DNA from: Corallium rubrum
Lineage: Eukaryota > Cnidaria > Anthozoa > Scleralcyonacea > Coralliidae
Reading direction: 5' to 3'
Length of the DNA stretch: 64,000 nucleotides
NCBI GenBank assembly: GCA_964035015.1
Contig: CAXIUP010000288.1
Location: forward strand, 95,001 to 159,000
In this document: positions 1 to 12,098 of the stretch, piece by piece
Numbering within the stretch: the stretch's first letter is position 1
Layout of the letters: each line of letters begins with the position of its first letter
The notes under the pieces: generated by a model
Told to the model about the DNA's origin: nothing
Seen by the model: the letters and a program-made list of their open reading frames with translations, nothing else
Databases searched by the model: none
Program-made: the position numbers and the translations under genes

Positions 1-492
1 CCACCGGGTTTCGATCACCCACAGACTCGCGCACATGTTAGACTCCTTGGTCCGTGTTTCAAGACGGGTCGGATGGAACCGTATTTTCGTCAGCATCGTC
101 AACGCGTGGCGTGTGCACCCCGACCTGTAGACGGGCAGCGGTTTGGACGCACTGGCATAGCCGTCCGCCGCAGTCGACAACCGCATCAACAGGACAGGAC
201 ACCAGCCAACCCACGGAGGCACGCATTGCGACAGACCACAGACAGCCACGGGTGATTTGTTTGCGACGCTGAACAATCCCGAAGGATCTACCTCCATCGC
301 AACTTTCTAACCCGTGACAATCCGATGCTGACACTCACCTACCAGAAGTGCGCCGCTTTCGCTCGGCCAATTGTGCGAGTCGCGTCTAAAAAAATCGCGA
401 ACTAGCACGCGATCGAGCGCGGGCGACTGAATCCGGCAAGGCGAATTGCTGGTTTCATTCGCTTCCCTTTTAACGGTTTCACGTACTCTTTA

Positions 493-551
<59 letters not shown>

Positions 552-886
552 GTGCCGGTATTTAGCTTTAGATGGAGTTTACCACCAATTTAGGGCTGCA
601 TTCCCAAACAACCCGACTCTTCGAAAGAACCTCGTCGGCATTCGAGCCTTGCCACGTACGGGGTTGTCACCCTCTACGACGTGCTGTTCCAAGCAACTTA
701 GACAAAGTCGATTTGCCAGGAGAGTACTTCTCGAGACTACAATTCGCCGCTGCAAGCTACGGCGATTACAAATTTGAGCCGATTCCTCTTCATTCGCCAT
801 TACTGAGGAAATCCTGGTTAGTTTCTTCTCCTCCGCTTACTGATATGCTTAAGTTCAGCGGGTAGTCTTGCCTGATCTGAGGTCAA
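1..886 (-). rRNA. 28S rRNA, 5' portion (partial, runs off window)
   Basis: The reverse complement begins with the conserved large-subunit start (GACCTCAGATCAGGCAAGAC, then CCCGCTGAACTTAAGCATAT) near 886 and reads down through the D1-D2 region to the window edge. Positions 1-60 match the conserved block containing GTCTTGAAACACGG in reverse complement. The core helices look well conserved and the variable D2 segment (about 60-350) is divergent, as expected for a real gene. It lies downstream of ITS2 and 5.8S in normal order. Open frames on either strand here are chance. Only about the first 890 nt of a gene of roughly 3.5 kb are visible, so functionality cannot be judged. Confidence 0.96.
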
Positions 887-1033
887 ATAGCCACCATGGA
901 AAGCAATGCGGCACACGCGAAGTCTGCGAACAAGTTTGGCTACGCGGTGTACTTGAATGCTAATCTATTTAGGGGGACACGGCGAAACACCATGAGACTC
1001 CAAAGGTCGTGCGAGAAACGATGCACGATTTAG
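887..1033 (-). other. ITS2
   Basis: Spacer of about 147 bp between the 5.8S 3' end and the 28S 5' end. It is defined only by its neighbours; no internal motif was verified. A short ITS2 is compatible with several invertebrate groups. The ends are accurate to a few bases. Confidence 0.85.
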
Positions 1034-1191
1034 TAGCAACACTCAAACAGACATGCTCTCGGCATAACCAAAAGCGCCATTTGCGTTCGAAAATTCGATG
1101 ATTCACTGAAATCTGCAATTCACACTACGTTTCGCAGTTTGCTGCGTTCTTCATCGATGCACGAACCAAGAGATCCGCCGTTAAAAGTTGT
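1034..1191 (-). rRNA. 5.8S rRNA
   Basis: The reverse complement carries the diagnostic run CGGATCTCTTGGTTCGTGCA, followed by ATCGATGAAGAACGCAGC and GAATTGCAGATTTCAGTGAA, which are near-universal in eukaryotic 5.8S. Length is about 158 nt, the normal size. It ends in a GAGAGCATGTCTGTTTGAGT-type 3' region. It looks intact. In the ribosome it pairs with the 28S 5' end, which follows here after ITS2. What is odd is the upstream side: no 18S is present within the next 790 bp, where the 3' end of another 28S lies instead. Confidence 0.95.
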
Positions 1192-1984
1192 GTCTATTCC
1201 TTTTTAGTTGTTCAATTCATTCAATTTTGGTTTTTTTTGTCATTGGGGGGTGGGGGTGGGGGTGTTGTTGCAATTACAGTTTAACAGGTAATATGAGTGT
1301 GCAGCCGTTGGCAATGACGACTGGCTCGGCTTGTTATAACAGCAAGTTGTTGTAAGGGGTAACCATGCAAGGGCTTCCTTATCGCACCGCATTGCTTGGC
1401 TAAAAACCAAGCAATTGAAGTGCAGCACTTGTATTCTATTGAAATCTCAATTTCAACACCACCCCTAACAACAGCATCGCTCAACCTCGCCAGCATTCAT
1501 CAACGCCGACTCCCACATCGTTAGCCGGAATAACCCCTATATAGTACATCAAACTTCCGAGCGTGTTTCGCGTCTTTTATCCTATTAGAAACCACCCCCA
1601 CCCCCACCCCCCCCCCCCACCACCACCACCCCCCCCCTCCTTTTCTTCCTCTCGGCGTTCACTGGTATAATCGATCTGTGTGCCGAACCAAAATAAAAGC
1701 TACTTATTTGTCAAAAGAACTTAATGCAATAAGGAGGATTCCCTAGAAAATGGGAAAAACACACAGAACAATCACCTACCTCTCGGCGTTTCACGGCCGC
1801 ATCGACGATGTTACGTTTTCCGAAAGTAGCCGAAATCCAACTACGGGAAATTTTATCGAAAACTGTTACAAATTTACACTAACGACTACACTAACGAAAC
1901 CACGAGAAACGAGTAAGTAGAAATAAATTTAATTAAGGAGGATGTTTTTCGGCAGGAAAAAAGAAATTTAAAAAAAAATAAATC
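1192..1984 (-). other. Spacer between 28S 3' end and 5.8S, no 18S
   Basis: About 790 bp with no recognisable 18S sequence; the conserved 18S 3' end and its internal blocks are absent. It holds a G-rich tract (about 1244-1263), a long C-rich tract (about 1589-1640) and AT-rich sequence near 1900-1980. The G and C tracts are mutually complementary in composition and could pair. The part next to 5.8S may be ITS1; the rest could be rearranged intergenic spacer. Confidence 0.7.
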
Positions 1985-2370
1985 AAAGAACAAGGGATTA
2001 ATCTTAGTAGATCGTAGCAACAAGGCTACTCTTCTGCTTACAATACCCCGTTCTCTATTTAAGTCGTCTGCAAATGATTTAGTCCCAGCAAATGTATATT
2101 TGAGTCTGTTTAGTGTTTCGGAGTGTGTTTTACTCCAGGAAGCACGTTGTGACGCAGGAAGCAGTACAGCTTCTATCTTCGTTCGCCAACGAATGTCCGG
2201 GACAATGCATCGTTGCGTTCTAGCACGGATTCTGACTTAGAGGCGTTCAGTCATAATCCAACAAATGGTAGCTTCGCACCATTGGCTTTTCAGCCAAGTG
2301 CAAATGCCAATTGTCTGAATCTGCGGTTCCTCTCGTACTGAGCAGAATTACTATTGCAACAACATTTCAA

Positions 2371-2425
<55 letters not shown>

Positions 2426-2467
2426 ATTGGCGGGTGAACAATCCGACGCTTGGCGAATTCTGCTTCG

Positions 2468-2505
<38 letters not shown>

Positions 2506-2528
2506 AACGTCGCTATGAACGCTTGGCT

Positions 2529-2561
<33 letters not shown>

Positions 2562-2757
2562 GGACACCTCTAGCTTAAAACTCGTAAGAGATAAAGGATC
2601 GATAGGCCATGCTTTCACAGTTTGTATTCATACTGAAAATCAAAATCAAGTGAGCTTTTACCCTTTTGTTCTACATGAGATTTCCGTTCTCATTGAGCTC
2701 ACCTTAGGACACCTGCGTTATCATTTGGCAGTAGTGCCGCCCCAGCCAAACTCCCAG
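1985..2757 (-). rRNA. 28S rRNA, 3' domain (partial)
   Basis: The segment reads in reverse complement as the 3' part of the large-subunit rRNA. Plus-strand landmarks are GATTCTGACTTAGAGGCGTT, CTGCGGTTCCTCTCGTACTG, AGGGTAAAACTAACCTGTCT, CACGACGGTCTAAACCCAGC and AGTTATCCCTGTGGTAACTT, all near-universal. Homology fades near 1985, close to the expected 3' terminus, and breaks abruptly at about 2757 just after the GCCGCCCCAGCCAAACTCC block. It is therefore a 3' fragment of about 770 nt, cut at its 5' side. High conservation suggests recent separation from a working array or a misjoined array unit. Confidence 0.93.
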
Positions 2758-4837
2758 AGAATTTTTAAAAAAATGAAGAAAATTCAAAAGCAACTGAATC
2801 ATGCAGATTTAAGTGCCAGGACAATTGATTATGACAGTTATTATTGACATTATTGACATTATAATTTTTAGGTTATAAAAACTGTACAGTTTCTTTTCTG
2901 AGACATTCCGTTTAATATTATTCTCAACAGTTGCAAAAATATCATTCCCTGTCGATGTCAACTTTTTGTGCGCGAATGTGTCAATCGTTTGTGCATAGTA
3001 TGGATACGCAACGGTTTCAAAAGGGATATTTTGAAGACAATTTTGTTCCTTGTTTACAGTTTGTCCAAAATAATATTTATCGCCTATACATTTTGTCCAA
3101 AATAATATTCATCGCCTAGACGGAGAGGAACGCGACCCATGTCTTGACTTCAAAAACTGTTATTATTTACTTTCATTGGATAGTTTTGTTTGGAATTGGA
3201 AAGCTTGCAAATGTTTGGAAAACTGTTTGGTTTTTAGAAATAGTAAAACAGCGGGAAACTGTATTATATTCGGTTATTTATTCCGTTTTGTTTGTCATGC
3301 GAAATTGACTCGTTTATGTCTATTATATCTCCTCTCGTTTTTATTTATACCCTACCGCGACCTTTTGACGATTTGGAAAAAGCGGGCCTGTTACATTAGA
3401 TAAAATTATATTTATTTAACGATCTTGTCGGCAGACTGCCGATAAAACGGTGTGTGTCGTCCCACTTTGGGAAAGAAAGCCGAATTAAGATATGTTAGAA
3501 TTGGAGGGTAATTGGAATAGCAAGGGGGGTTGTTTAGGGAGTTGTCCTTCTATAACGTGTTTTACACGCACCCCCTGGACATTAAGTTCTATGTGCATTA
3601 TGGGTATAGTCTGTATTCAAAATGACATGACCTGTTGCCCATATTCAAGATATAGGGGAATTACACCCAACTAAATACGGAAGTCCAAAAGGGAAACCAA
3701 AATATGGCCTAAGCGAGAGTTTATCCATTCACACTCATGTTTCTAAATTTTTTAAAAATGTTATCTTCGACACTTTCCGAGTTAGGGACGGATTTCCGTT
3801 TTACAATGCTGGACGCTCCTTGTTTCCTGTCGTGACAGCCTCCCAGGTTAGCTTAACTAGAAGCCAGAGGATCTGTAGTTTCTTTTACAGAATCAGGGGA
3901 TCGGTATCATCGGTCTTTATGAAGTCCTCGCCAGCTAGAACACGACAATGTGGAAACTAAGAAGTACTCGTAAGCAGTTCTATGCCGATCATAAAACACG
4001 TCCATCTTTTCAAAACGTTCTCTCGCTAATCAACCGTAAACACAAATTTTCAAATATAAACCGCGCCGCGTACCCCCCTGGGTAAGTCTATTTCGCATAA
4101 TCGGATCATTCACAATGACAAACAAACCCAAAACACCAACATGGCGTCAAATATTTCCAAATAAATACACACGAGCAGGGTAAGTTCGTAAATATTTATA
4201 AATCTATAAATGTCTGTTGGATATTGAAGTCTTATATTCTAAAAGACGAAAATGTGGTAATTCCAGGATAGCAACCGTGTTAGATTTTGTTAATGTAGCT
4301 GAGGTTTTCATACTGGTGTCTTTGCCAGCTATTAATATAGGACATCCTCAGACTAAAATTTTTTTTATAGCGAACAAATTTTATTGTCTGTATGGTTTAT
4401 CGCTGTAAATTACCGGTTTAACATTAATTATTACCTTCATTATATGTTTTCATTTAAATAATATTCGCTCCCGAATACGAGACAAGCTTTGCTTTGTGAT
4501 AGACGAAGCTTGTTTAACATTTTTTCAAAATTAATTATTGTCCAGGTGTGTTCGGTAGCAAAACACTTTGCCTTGTCATTTCCCCCCCAATTTTTCTTAA
4601 GCTGAATTTCCACTAGACTTAGGCGTATGAAATGGGCCCAATGTCTCGTGATAGTTTGGTATACTATTTAGCCCTTTAACAGCTAGGCTATCAGACATTT
4701 CTGTCCCTACTTATATATTTTACTCTGGTTAACGCCAGACAATTCCGCTTGTCAACTGGGTACCTCTCGCAGAAACTTTCCTGTTAAAGGGTTAATTAGG
4801 CTCATTTAGTAGTACTAGCTAGTCACAGATGAATCAA
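2758..4837. other. AT-rich non-coding stretch
   Basis: No gene recognised. Open frames here (for example 3176-3403) show no family resemblance. A short direct duplication of a TTTGTCCAAAATAATAT unit lies at about 3059-3117. The sharp break from rRNA homology at 2757 marks the left edge. Nothing else can be supported. Confidence 0.5.
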
Positions 4838-4950
4838 GGAGCATGGTTGGCAGGTGCTGTTAGGGTGCTGCCTCTCACCAATAGTTAAGACCGATTGTAC
4901 AGTGTTAGTACTTGGATGGGCGAACATCTGGGAATAACCCTGTTCTCGAG
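4838..4950 (+). pseudogene. 5S rRNA-like relic
   Basis: Positions 4880-4945 resemble the 3' two thirds of animal 5S rRNA: AGTTAAG (A-box region), then TTAGTACTTGGATGGGCGAA and CTGGGAATAACC, matching the conserved TTAGTACTTGGATGGG-GACC-CCTGGGAATA block. The 5' half is only weakly similar. Pol III internal control elements are partly kept. It could be a 5S pseudogene or the head of a 5S-derived SINE; no SINE body was recognised, because a different palindromic repeat starts just after it. Confidence 0.7.
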
Positions 4951-4954
4951 CGTA

Positions 4955-5190
4955 AGGGCCTGTTAACATGAGGCAAGTTATCTCGGGGTTAGGGTTATAC
5001 CTATCCCCTGAGATATATCGGTGTTAGTTTATTTCCATGTTAAAAAAGTAAACCGTTCACATGAGACCGAGATAACTCGGGGGATAGGGATAACTCCGGT
5101 CTGAGCAATAGGGTAACCTTAGAGCCAGAGTTGACCCTACCTCCATGTGAAGGCCTTCACCTGAGTTATCCTGGGGGTTAGGGTCAACTT
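4955..5190. mobile_element. Palindromic MITE with TCTCGGGG-TTAGGGT motifs, copy 1
   Basis: An imperfect inverted repeat: GAGGCAAGTTATCTCGGGGT and GAGACCGAGATAACTCGGGG units alternate with TTAGGGTT / AACCCTA-like stretches and CATGTGAA / TTCACATG boundaries. Related copies lie at about 8780-8905 and 46665-46772. No coding capacity. The GGGTTA-like words are not a tandem telomere array. Confidence 0.6.
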
Positions 5191-5216
5191 TTGTATAATT
5201 ACACATCCCTGATGTA

Positions 5217-5600
5217 AATCCTTGCAAGGATCCTTGCCAGGATCGATCTTAAAGATCCTGTGCCAGGATCGATCTTAAAGATCCTGTGCCAGAATCCTCA
5301 AGGATCCTCAAAGATCTTTTAGGATCTTGCAAGGATCTTTAAGGATCCTTGTAAAGATCCTCAAGGATCCTTCATAATCATTGAGGATCCTTAACAATTG
5401 TTGCCAGGTTCTTTGTTGATCCTTGCAAAGATCCTTTAGATGCTCAAGGATCCTTGGAACGATACTTGAAGATTGCCAAGATCCGTTTAAGGATCCGTGA
5501 GTATTAGCAATCCCTGGAAAGATCCTCAAGGATTCTTTAGAATCTCTAGAAGGATCCTGAAGGACCTTTAAGGAATCTTTAAAGAACTGTGTTATAGTCT
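5217..5600. repeat. GGATCC palindrome array (left arm of copy B)
   Basis: Dozens of words of the form AAGGATCCTT, CAAGGATCCT or AAAGATCCTT, each nearly self-complementary around GATC, spaced by about 4-15 bp. The array decays toward 5600. Density of the 8-mer AGGATCCT is far above chance. Confidence 0.9.
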
Positions 5601-6440
<840 letters not shown>

Positions 6441-6481
6441 TAATAGAATAGATGTTGCATATGAAAGAAACGCGCATAGAG

Positions 6482-6560
6482 AAAGAAAACTATTGACCTC
6501 GACTGGAATTCGAACCCGCAATAACGCAATTTATACCTTCGGTTTATTAGATGCTCTTGT
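6482..6560 (-). other. tRNA-like B-box segment
   Basis: The reverse complement contains GCGGGTTCGAATTCCAGTCG, a good match to the Pol III B box and T-arm (GGTTCGAATCC). A full cloverleaf could not be drawn: the anticodon and D arms are not convincing. It may be the remnant of a tRNA or tRNA-derived SINE. Confidence 0.3.
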
Positions 6561-7060
6561 TGCGTTATTAAATATCAAAATGTGTCTTGACCTTATAATA
6601 CTCATGATTCTATTTCAAATTCTATGTAAAGCATTTCGCAGAACCAAGTGATAGAACCATAAGAACGTATCTGGGCCTATACTGTAAAGACAATCAGACA
6701 GAGGATTTGAAGAAACTCTACTAAGCGTTTAACAATGCCAATTAAAATTTACACAAAATGTTAATAGGACTACGAAAATAGCAAGTAATATAGATTACTA
6801 AGGAAGGCATTGCAACGAGACTACAATTTGAAAGGCTTACCTATGAATGGCACCGACCGACTGATAGTGTTTATTGCGCATATCTTTGTTTTGTCCTTGT
6901 TTACACAGAAGTGTTATTCTTTGCGTCCGGTTTGACTTATCCACCGAATCCGTACATGTAATAAAAGTAGCGTGCTGCGTAGGCAGTGTAGAAACACCTA
7001 TGTTCTCTGTTTCGGCAGTATATATATATCTAACCTTACTATATTTCGATTGTTGAATCC
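6561..7060. other. Non-coding interior of copy B
   Basis: No gene recognised; AT-rich, with small chance open frames only. Confidence 0.4.
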
Positions 7061-7063
7061 TTA

Positions 7064-7240
7064 CATGGTTTTTCCTTGTCGTTTCAAGGCGTAGACAACG
7101 TCCATGGCGGTCACGGTCTTTCGTTTTCCTAGCTCGGTGTAGGTCACAGCATCACGGATGACATTCTCAAGGACAACTTTGAGAACACCTCGTGTTCTTT
7201 CGTAGATCAGACCCAAGACACACTTGACACCAGACTCAGA
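7064..7240 (-). pseudogene. Histone H4 relic, C-terminal half
   Basis: The minus strand reads GVK, then [18 protein letters not shown], then [16 protein letters not shown] and [15 protein letters not shown], the histone-fold core of H4 (about residues 41-92). H4 is among the most conserved proteins, so the substitutions (ISG to VLG, EETRG to ERTRG, KVF to KVV, EHAK to ELGK, GRT to GKT) and loss of the YGFGG tail, replaced by Met-stop, mark a decayed copy. The N-terminal tail and the first helix are missing. It has no recognised histone stem-loop or promoter and lies inside a putative transposon. A divergent histone-like exon is less likely. Confidence 0.85.
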
Positions 7241-7610
7241 GCTACCTGTATAGCTTTAAATACAAGTAGCAGCGCACTTTTCCTTCTTTCTTTAAGACAT
7301 TACCAAACAAGTTCAATTGAATCTCCAAGACTCTTCAAAAGCAACGCGCAGTTATCCTTTCGTATCAACGGCTTTGCGCACAAAATTCAAATGTTCACAG
7401 TTCCAGTGAGGCGCCAAAATGGTATCAGTTGACACTTGACCGAGATTGAATTACTCATTAACAATCTCTGAGGAGATTTGGAAAAGTTATTAACACGTCA
7501 ATACAGTATGTAGAATATTTATATGTGGTCTTATGATTTACAGGTATTATTGGATTAGCTACTTTACTACAGTAGATTGCAGATGCGAGAACTGCTACTA
7601 CTTATGTCCT
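7241..7610. other. Non-coding stretch
   Basis: No feature recognised between the H4 relic and the next MITE. Confidence 0.4.
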
Positions 7611-7790
7611 AGGGGGTGTTTACATGATACCGGTACGACTTTCATACCGGGATCAACTCGTGCCAGTATGGCTTGTACTGGTATGAAATTTTGTACTGGT
7701 ATCATGTAAACAACAACAGAGACACAATAGGAACCTGTGCGAACTCGTACCGGTATGAAAGTCGTACCGGTGTCACGTAAACACCCCCTA
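7611..7790. mobile_element. Palindromic MITE (GGTACGACTTTCATACCGG type)
   Basis: About 180 bp with near-perfect terminal inverted repeats: AGGGGGTGTTTACATGATAC, then CGGTACGACTTTCATACCGG on the left, and the same on the minus strand from 7790. An internal inverted copy makes it foldable along its whole length. No coding capacity; presumably mobilised in trans. Confidence 0.8.
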
Positions 7791-8306
7791 AAACGTTCTT
7801 AATTCAATGATAATAAATTATGTTTGCAATTATATTTATCTCGTCAGCATCAACACATAATTTTTTTCTATTTCCTGCCAAGGTTAAAGGCTATTTAGGC
7901 GGTATTCGATTCTTAGGTTGGTTAAAAATTTAAAATGAATTAGAGGTAAAAGTGCATGCGCTTGCAACTATAAAAAAACCCAATTTTTCAGCTAAAACTG
8001 GCAGTATGGCAACAAATATATGCGAATTTGTGTGACAGCGCAAATTTTGTGCGCTACAGCGGAAATCAAACTTAGACCTTGCGGCATATATGTATAGACC
8101 TTTAAGGCGAAATACTGTGCCGAATCTATCCAATTGATCTCCTCAAGACTTTAAGACTTTTTTTCAAGGCAGTTCTATACAATCGCGGCAGACTTTGAAA
8201 GCTTAATGAAAGTCTTTAAATGTATGATTAGATTTAGCATTCAGCCATTCACACTTGAATTTCTTGAGAAATAGTTTTAAGGAAGGACTGACTGGTTAGA
8301 CTGTCA
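7791..8306. other. Non-coding interior of copy B
   Basis: No gene or repeat family recognised. Confidence 0.4.
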
Positions 8307-8650
8307 AGATCCTTATAGTAATATTTTTTCAGTTGTAAATTTATTATTAAAGATCCTTGGAATGATCCTGTCCTTAAGGGATCCTGCAAGGAATATTAAA
8401 AATTCCATAAGATCCTGCAAGGATTCTGTCCCTAAGGATCCTGCAAGGTTCCTGTCCTTACTGGATCCTGTAAGGATTTTGTCCGTAAGGATTCTGCAAG
8501 GAAGATTAAAAATGCCGTAAGGATCCTGCAACGATTATGTCCTTACATGATCCTGCAAGGATTACTAATAATTCCCTAAGGATCTTGCAAGGATCCTGTC
8601 CTTACCAGGATCCTCAGGGATCTTTAAGGATCCTCAAGAATCCTGTAAGG
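8307..8650. repeat. GGATCC palindrome array (right arm of copy B)
   Basis: Repeated words such as AAGGATCCTGCAAGGAT, with units of about 20-60 bp (GATCCTGTCCTTA / AAGGATTCTGTCC). The core is AGGATCCT as in the left arm, but the linkers differ and favour TGCAAGG and GTCCTTA. Confidence 0.9.
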
Positions 8651-8779
8651 CTTTTCACCAGGGATGCGTACATTGTAAAAAACATTCTAATGTATACGCA
8701 CTATTCTTGTTCACGTGCCATTTGCGTGCGTTTAATTGTTGACGTTACTGGCGCGTTCTTTTATTCACGTGAAAGCTAG

Positions 8780-8905
8780 GGTTATCTCGGGGGCCAGCGA
8801 CAACTCGATAGTTGTGTTTTATCATGTGAAGCATGGTCAACTTTGACCCTAACTCCCGAGTTACCTTTACCTCCCGAGGTAACTCGGTCTCATGTGAACA
8901 GCCCC
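8780..8905. mobile_element. TCTCGGGG/TTAGGGT MITE, copy 2
   Basis: GGGTTATCTCGGGGGCCAGC at the left and CGAGGTAACTCGGTCTCATG at the right, with TTATCATGTGAAGCATGGTC between. It resembles the repeat at 4955-5190 and is closest to 46665-46772. Confidence 0.65.
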
Positions 8906-8907
8906 TA

Positions 8908-9312
8908 AGACCCCATTTACACGATGCCGGTACAATTGAAAACGGAACAAAATCATGCCGTTTAGGCCTTGCCTTTACACGATAACGGCACCAAAATTAC
9001 ATGAAAACGGCACAAAATGAAGACGGGTTCCTTGACGGCATGAAATGAAAACGGACCACTAACCGGTATCGTGTAAACGCCAGTGCTTTAACAGTATCGT
9101 GACGGTAATCACGATATATACGAGCACAGTATTCGGGTCAACAGTATTCACAAAGTCTTCTCAATTCTCATTGGAAGAGAATTAGTCACATGCTAATCCG
9201 TCATTATGTTATACCGGCACCGTGTAAACGCAATACTTTTTGGCCCGTATTTACACAACGGCATGATTTCGTTCCGTTTTCAAATTGACCCGGCATCGTG
9301 TAAACGGGGTCT
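8908..9312. mobile_element. MITE with about 55-bp TIRs (GACCCCGTTTACACGATGCC)
   Basis: The left end AGACCCCATTTACACGATGC continues as CGGTACAATTGAAAACGGAA; the right end in reverse complement reads AGACCCCGTTTACACGATGC, CGGGTCAATTTGAAAACGGA. Internal GTGTAAACG / CGTTTACAC motifs recur at about 8966, 9068 and 9220. No protein. It directly abuts the previous MITE. Confidence 0.85.
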
Positions 9313-10221
9313 GAGACTCATGTGAGTAGAGTTTAGTTGGTCTCTCCTGTGCTTCGAGGGTTTTTCGCTGGGCGCTCCGGTTTTCCTCCCTCAACAAAAC
9401 CAACACCCTAGGTCTTCTAGCGGTAATCCCGGGTCCGGGGTCCAATATGTGTCGTACTGTGACTGCCGGAGCGCCTTTAATATGCCTTCGACTTCGATGT
9501 TAAATTTCAATGTGTAAATTGCTCTTGAAAAGCCCCTGGTGGGAAGAATTAATTAAAATATGTATATGTATGTAAGCGCGTTGATTGCGCATGCGGCTTG
9601 CCAGTCAGATATATAGCTTGAGAGCGAGGTCGAGCGTAAACGAATAATGATTGTTTTATTATTACCTTGCTTTCCTCAATCTACTATTGAGCTATTCACT
9701 ATTTCCTCAACTTAAAAGTCGGTACTTTGAAGTCGCCACCCAACTAGGACGCGCCATGTGTAGAAAAAAATATTCAGCAAATTTTCTTAATCAATTTTCA
9801 ATGGTTTGTAAAACAATTGCAAAAAGTAACCAATTATTTATAAATACGCAATTTTATGCAGTTTGATTTGTTTATAAACCTTCATGGGTGGGTTTTGGGT
9901 GTATGCCTTCAGTTGGGGTATACTTCGGACTTCTTCTCATCCTGCATTTTGAGTTAATTTAATATAATTATGAAAATTATAAAATGTCATATAAAACACC
10001 AATTTAAATATTTACATTATTTTGGGTAGGATGGCAAAAAAATTTTCCAATCAGTCTGATGATTTATGTGCTGTGCATACAAATATGATATTGGAGATTG
10101 CATGCACTAGTAACCATTCAAGGCAGAAAACTCTAATCTTGCAACTTGCATCTTCAATGCTGATGCTTGACTAGTTGTTTTATACTAAGACAATTAGACA
10201 ATTCATCCTGTACCTCCTCAT
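9313..10221. other. Non-coding stretch with a SINE-like GC-rich segment
   Basis: About 9340-9400 holds GTGCTTCGAGGGTTTTTCGC followed by GCTCCGGTTTTCCTCCCTCA, a composition and wording that look like a dispersed SINE-like repeat, but no A/B boxes were found. The rest is AT-rich without a recognisable gene. Confidence 0.35.
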
Positions 10222-10755
10222 ATACACGCGTAAAAACGCACAACCTGGTCACGGTTGTCAACAGGCGTGAACAATGTTGTGCTGCTCGCCGTGAACAAGG
10301 TTGTGCTGCTCGCCATGAACAAGTTGTCAACAAGTTGTTCACTTATGGTTCGAACAACTTGTTCATGGATAAATCAACAGTCATGAACAAGTTGTTCCAA
10401 CAGTACATCAGTTTTTACAGCCAACAACATTATTCGCACATGATACAACATGTTGTAACAGCATGACGAAATAACAACGACGAATAACAATGTTACAACA
10501 ATGGTGAACATGGTTGATGTATCAACACGTTCTTCGGTTGTTACAACATGCGTAAACAACGGTTGTTGTTTCATCAAGCAGTAAGCTCGTAATAAAATCA
10601 TTTGGTCGGTCAGCGAACGTTTCTTTTATTTCATCCAGTAACAACTTGTTGAAACAATGATGAACAATGTTGTTCATTTATCAATGTTGTTCAAATATAT
10701 GTCAAGAAGTTGAGGCAACAATGCTGTAACAACTTTCGAAATTTTTACGCGTGTA
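10222..10755. mobile_element. CAACA/TGTTG-rich MITE with TACACGCGTAAAAA ends
   Basis: ATACACGCGTAAAAACGC on the left matches, in reverse complement, AATTTTTACGCGTGTAC at the right. The 530-bp interior is a mosaic of ACAACTTGTT-like palindromes (AACAATGTTGT, GAACAAGTTGTTC), giving open frames on both strands that are artefacts. The interior style resembles the short element at 20958-21155. Confidence 0.7.
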
Positions 10756-12098
10756 CAACTCAGACTCATGCATTCTCTAATTTTTAACTACATGTTACCT
10801 TCTTAAGAATTCAAGAGGCACCTCTATTACTCCATGAACTAAAATTGTTCTCTTTATGACAAAACATTTGTTCTACAATACACGTGCCCTGATTGTTGAA
10901 TACCTGTGTTTCGGTTTGAGTGTCTAAATATTAAAAGTTAACATTTTAATTACAGCCAAACCTTTACCTATTACAGTATAACAGTATAGCTATAAAAGTA
11001 GTACTGTATTCATGTTGTATAAGGCCATTATTAGGGGGTTTAAACAACAAAACAAACGTTTTAGAGCCACGGACGGCTACCTACTGTAATTCAATAGCAT
11101 TTTGCAGTCAAGACAATGATAATAAGCAATTTAAAATATCAAGAGCTAGGTTGACGCCGTCATCGTTCTGCACAAGACGTAATCGGCAACATGTTAAAGG
11201 GTGTGAAATGGTTCTTGCAATTTGCGAGACAGGTTGTATAAAACATCAACAAAGCTTTTTTAATAATTAATATTCAATTGACAGCAAAACATTTTGGTTA
11301 AACGTACAAGACGCCATCTTTTTCGGTAGGGTCAATTAAAACACTACTCAAGGTCGTCACGTCCCTCAATCCAATCGGGTTATTTCTGGTCAGAGACCAA
11401 AAGATAAATAATAGTAATTAATAACCATACAGGTTTATACATTTTAACTCGTTCAAAATTAAGGGATTCTGGTATCAATCGATATCGATAATAATACAAG
11501 ATAAAAAAAAATTGTAAAATTTAAAACAGTTAAATGTTTGTAAGTATATAATAGATGTTATAATAGATGTTCCTGAAATTTAAATAATCCTACTTTCTTT
11601 TAAAAGTTGAAAAGACTTCTCTCGTCTCTAATGTCTTTGCTAAGATTATTAAAAGTTAAAGCTGCTTGCCCCACCCATGGCCAGTGATTGGCCCTGGCAT
11701 TTGGCACGGTCTATGAAAAAATCCTTTAACGATTATATGCATGTGCGAGGTCATTAAGAATTTTGAAAAAATCGGCCGAAATTTTTCTTTATACTATCCT
11801 AGTTTGGTGGCAATTAACCAACCCTTTCGTTGATACTATATATTGCCGGCTAATACTATAATGTATTGCCTTGATTGGTTTCTAAATTTGTATTATGATT
11901 CAAGTTTACTGAATCAATGACAAAAAGAAAAGCTATGGACAAATTGGATACACTGATTTCGGACGCAAAATAAATCAGCGAGCAAGTTTTCCAAGCAAAA
12001 AGTTTAAAGTTCGTCAAAAAGGGAAAGTCGTTTTTAAAAGACCAAAAAGAGACGACAAAAATACGACGTTGCAATGTGTTGTGTTCATAAAAATAGCA
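10756..12098. other. AT-rich non-coding stretch
   Basis: No gene recognised over about 1.3 kb. A small TAATAGATGTTATAATAGATG duplication-like word lies at about 11549-11571. Confidence 0.45.

Noticed and set aside
54-865. Open frames within the first 900 bp
   Set aside because: They lie inside conserved 28S rRNA sequence; likewise 2434-2847 lies in the 28S 3' domain.
4955-5190. Interstitial telomere
   Set aside because: TTAGGGTT words are scattered within an inverted repeat and not in tandem hexamer arrays.
6482-6560. Functional tRNA gene
   Set aside because: A B box is present, but anticodon and D arms cannot be folded convincingly.
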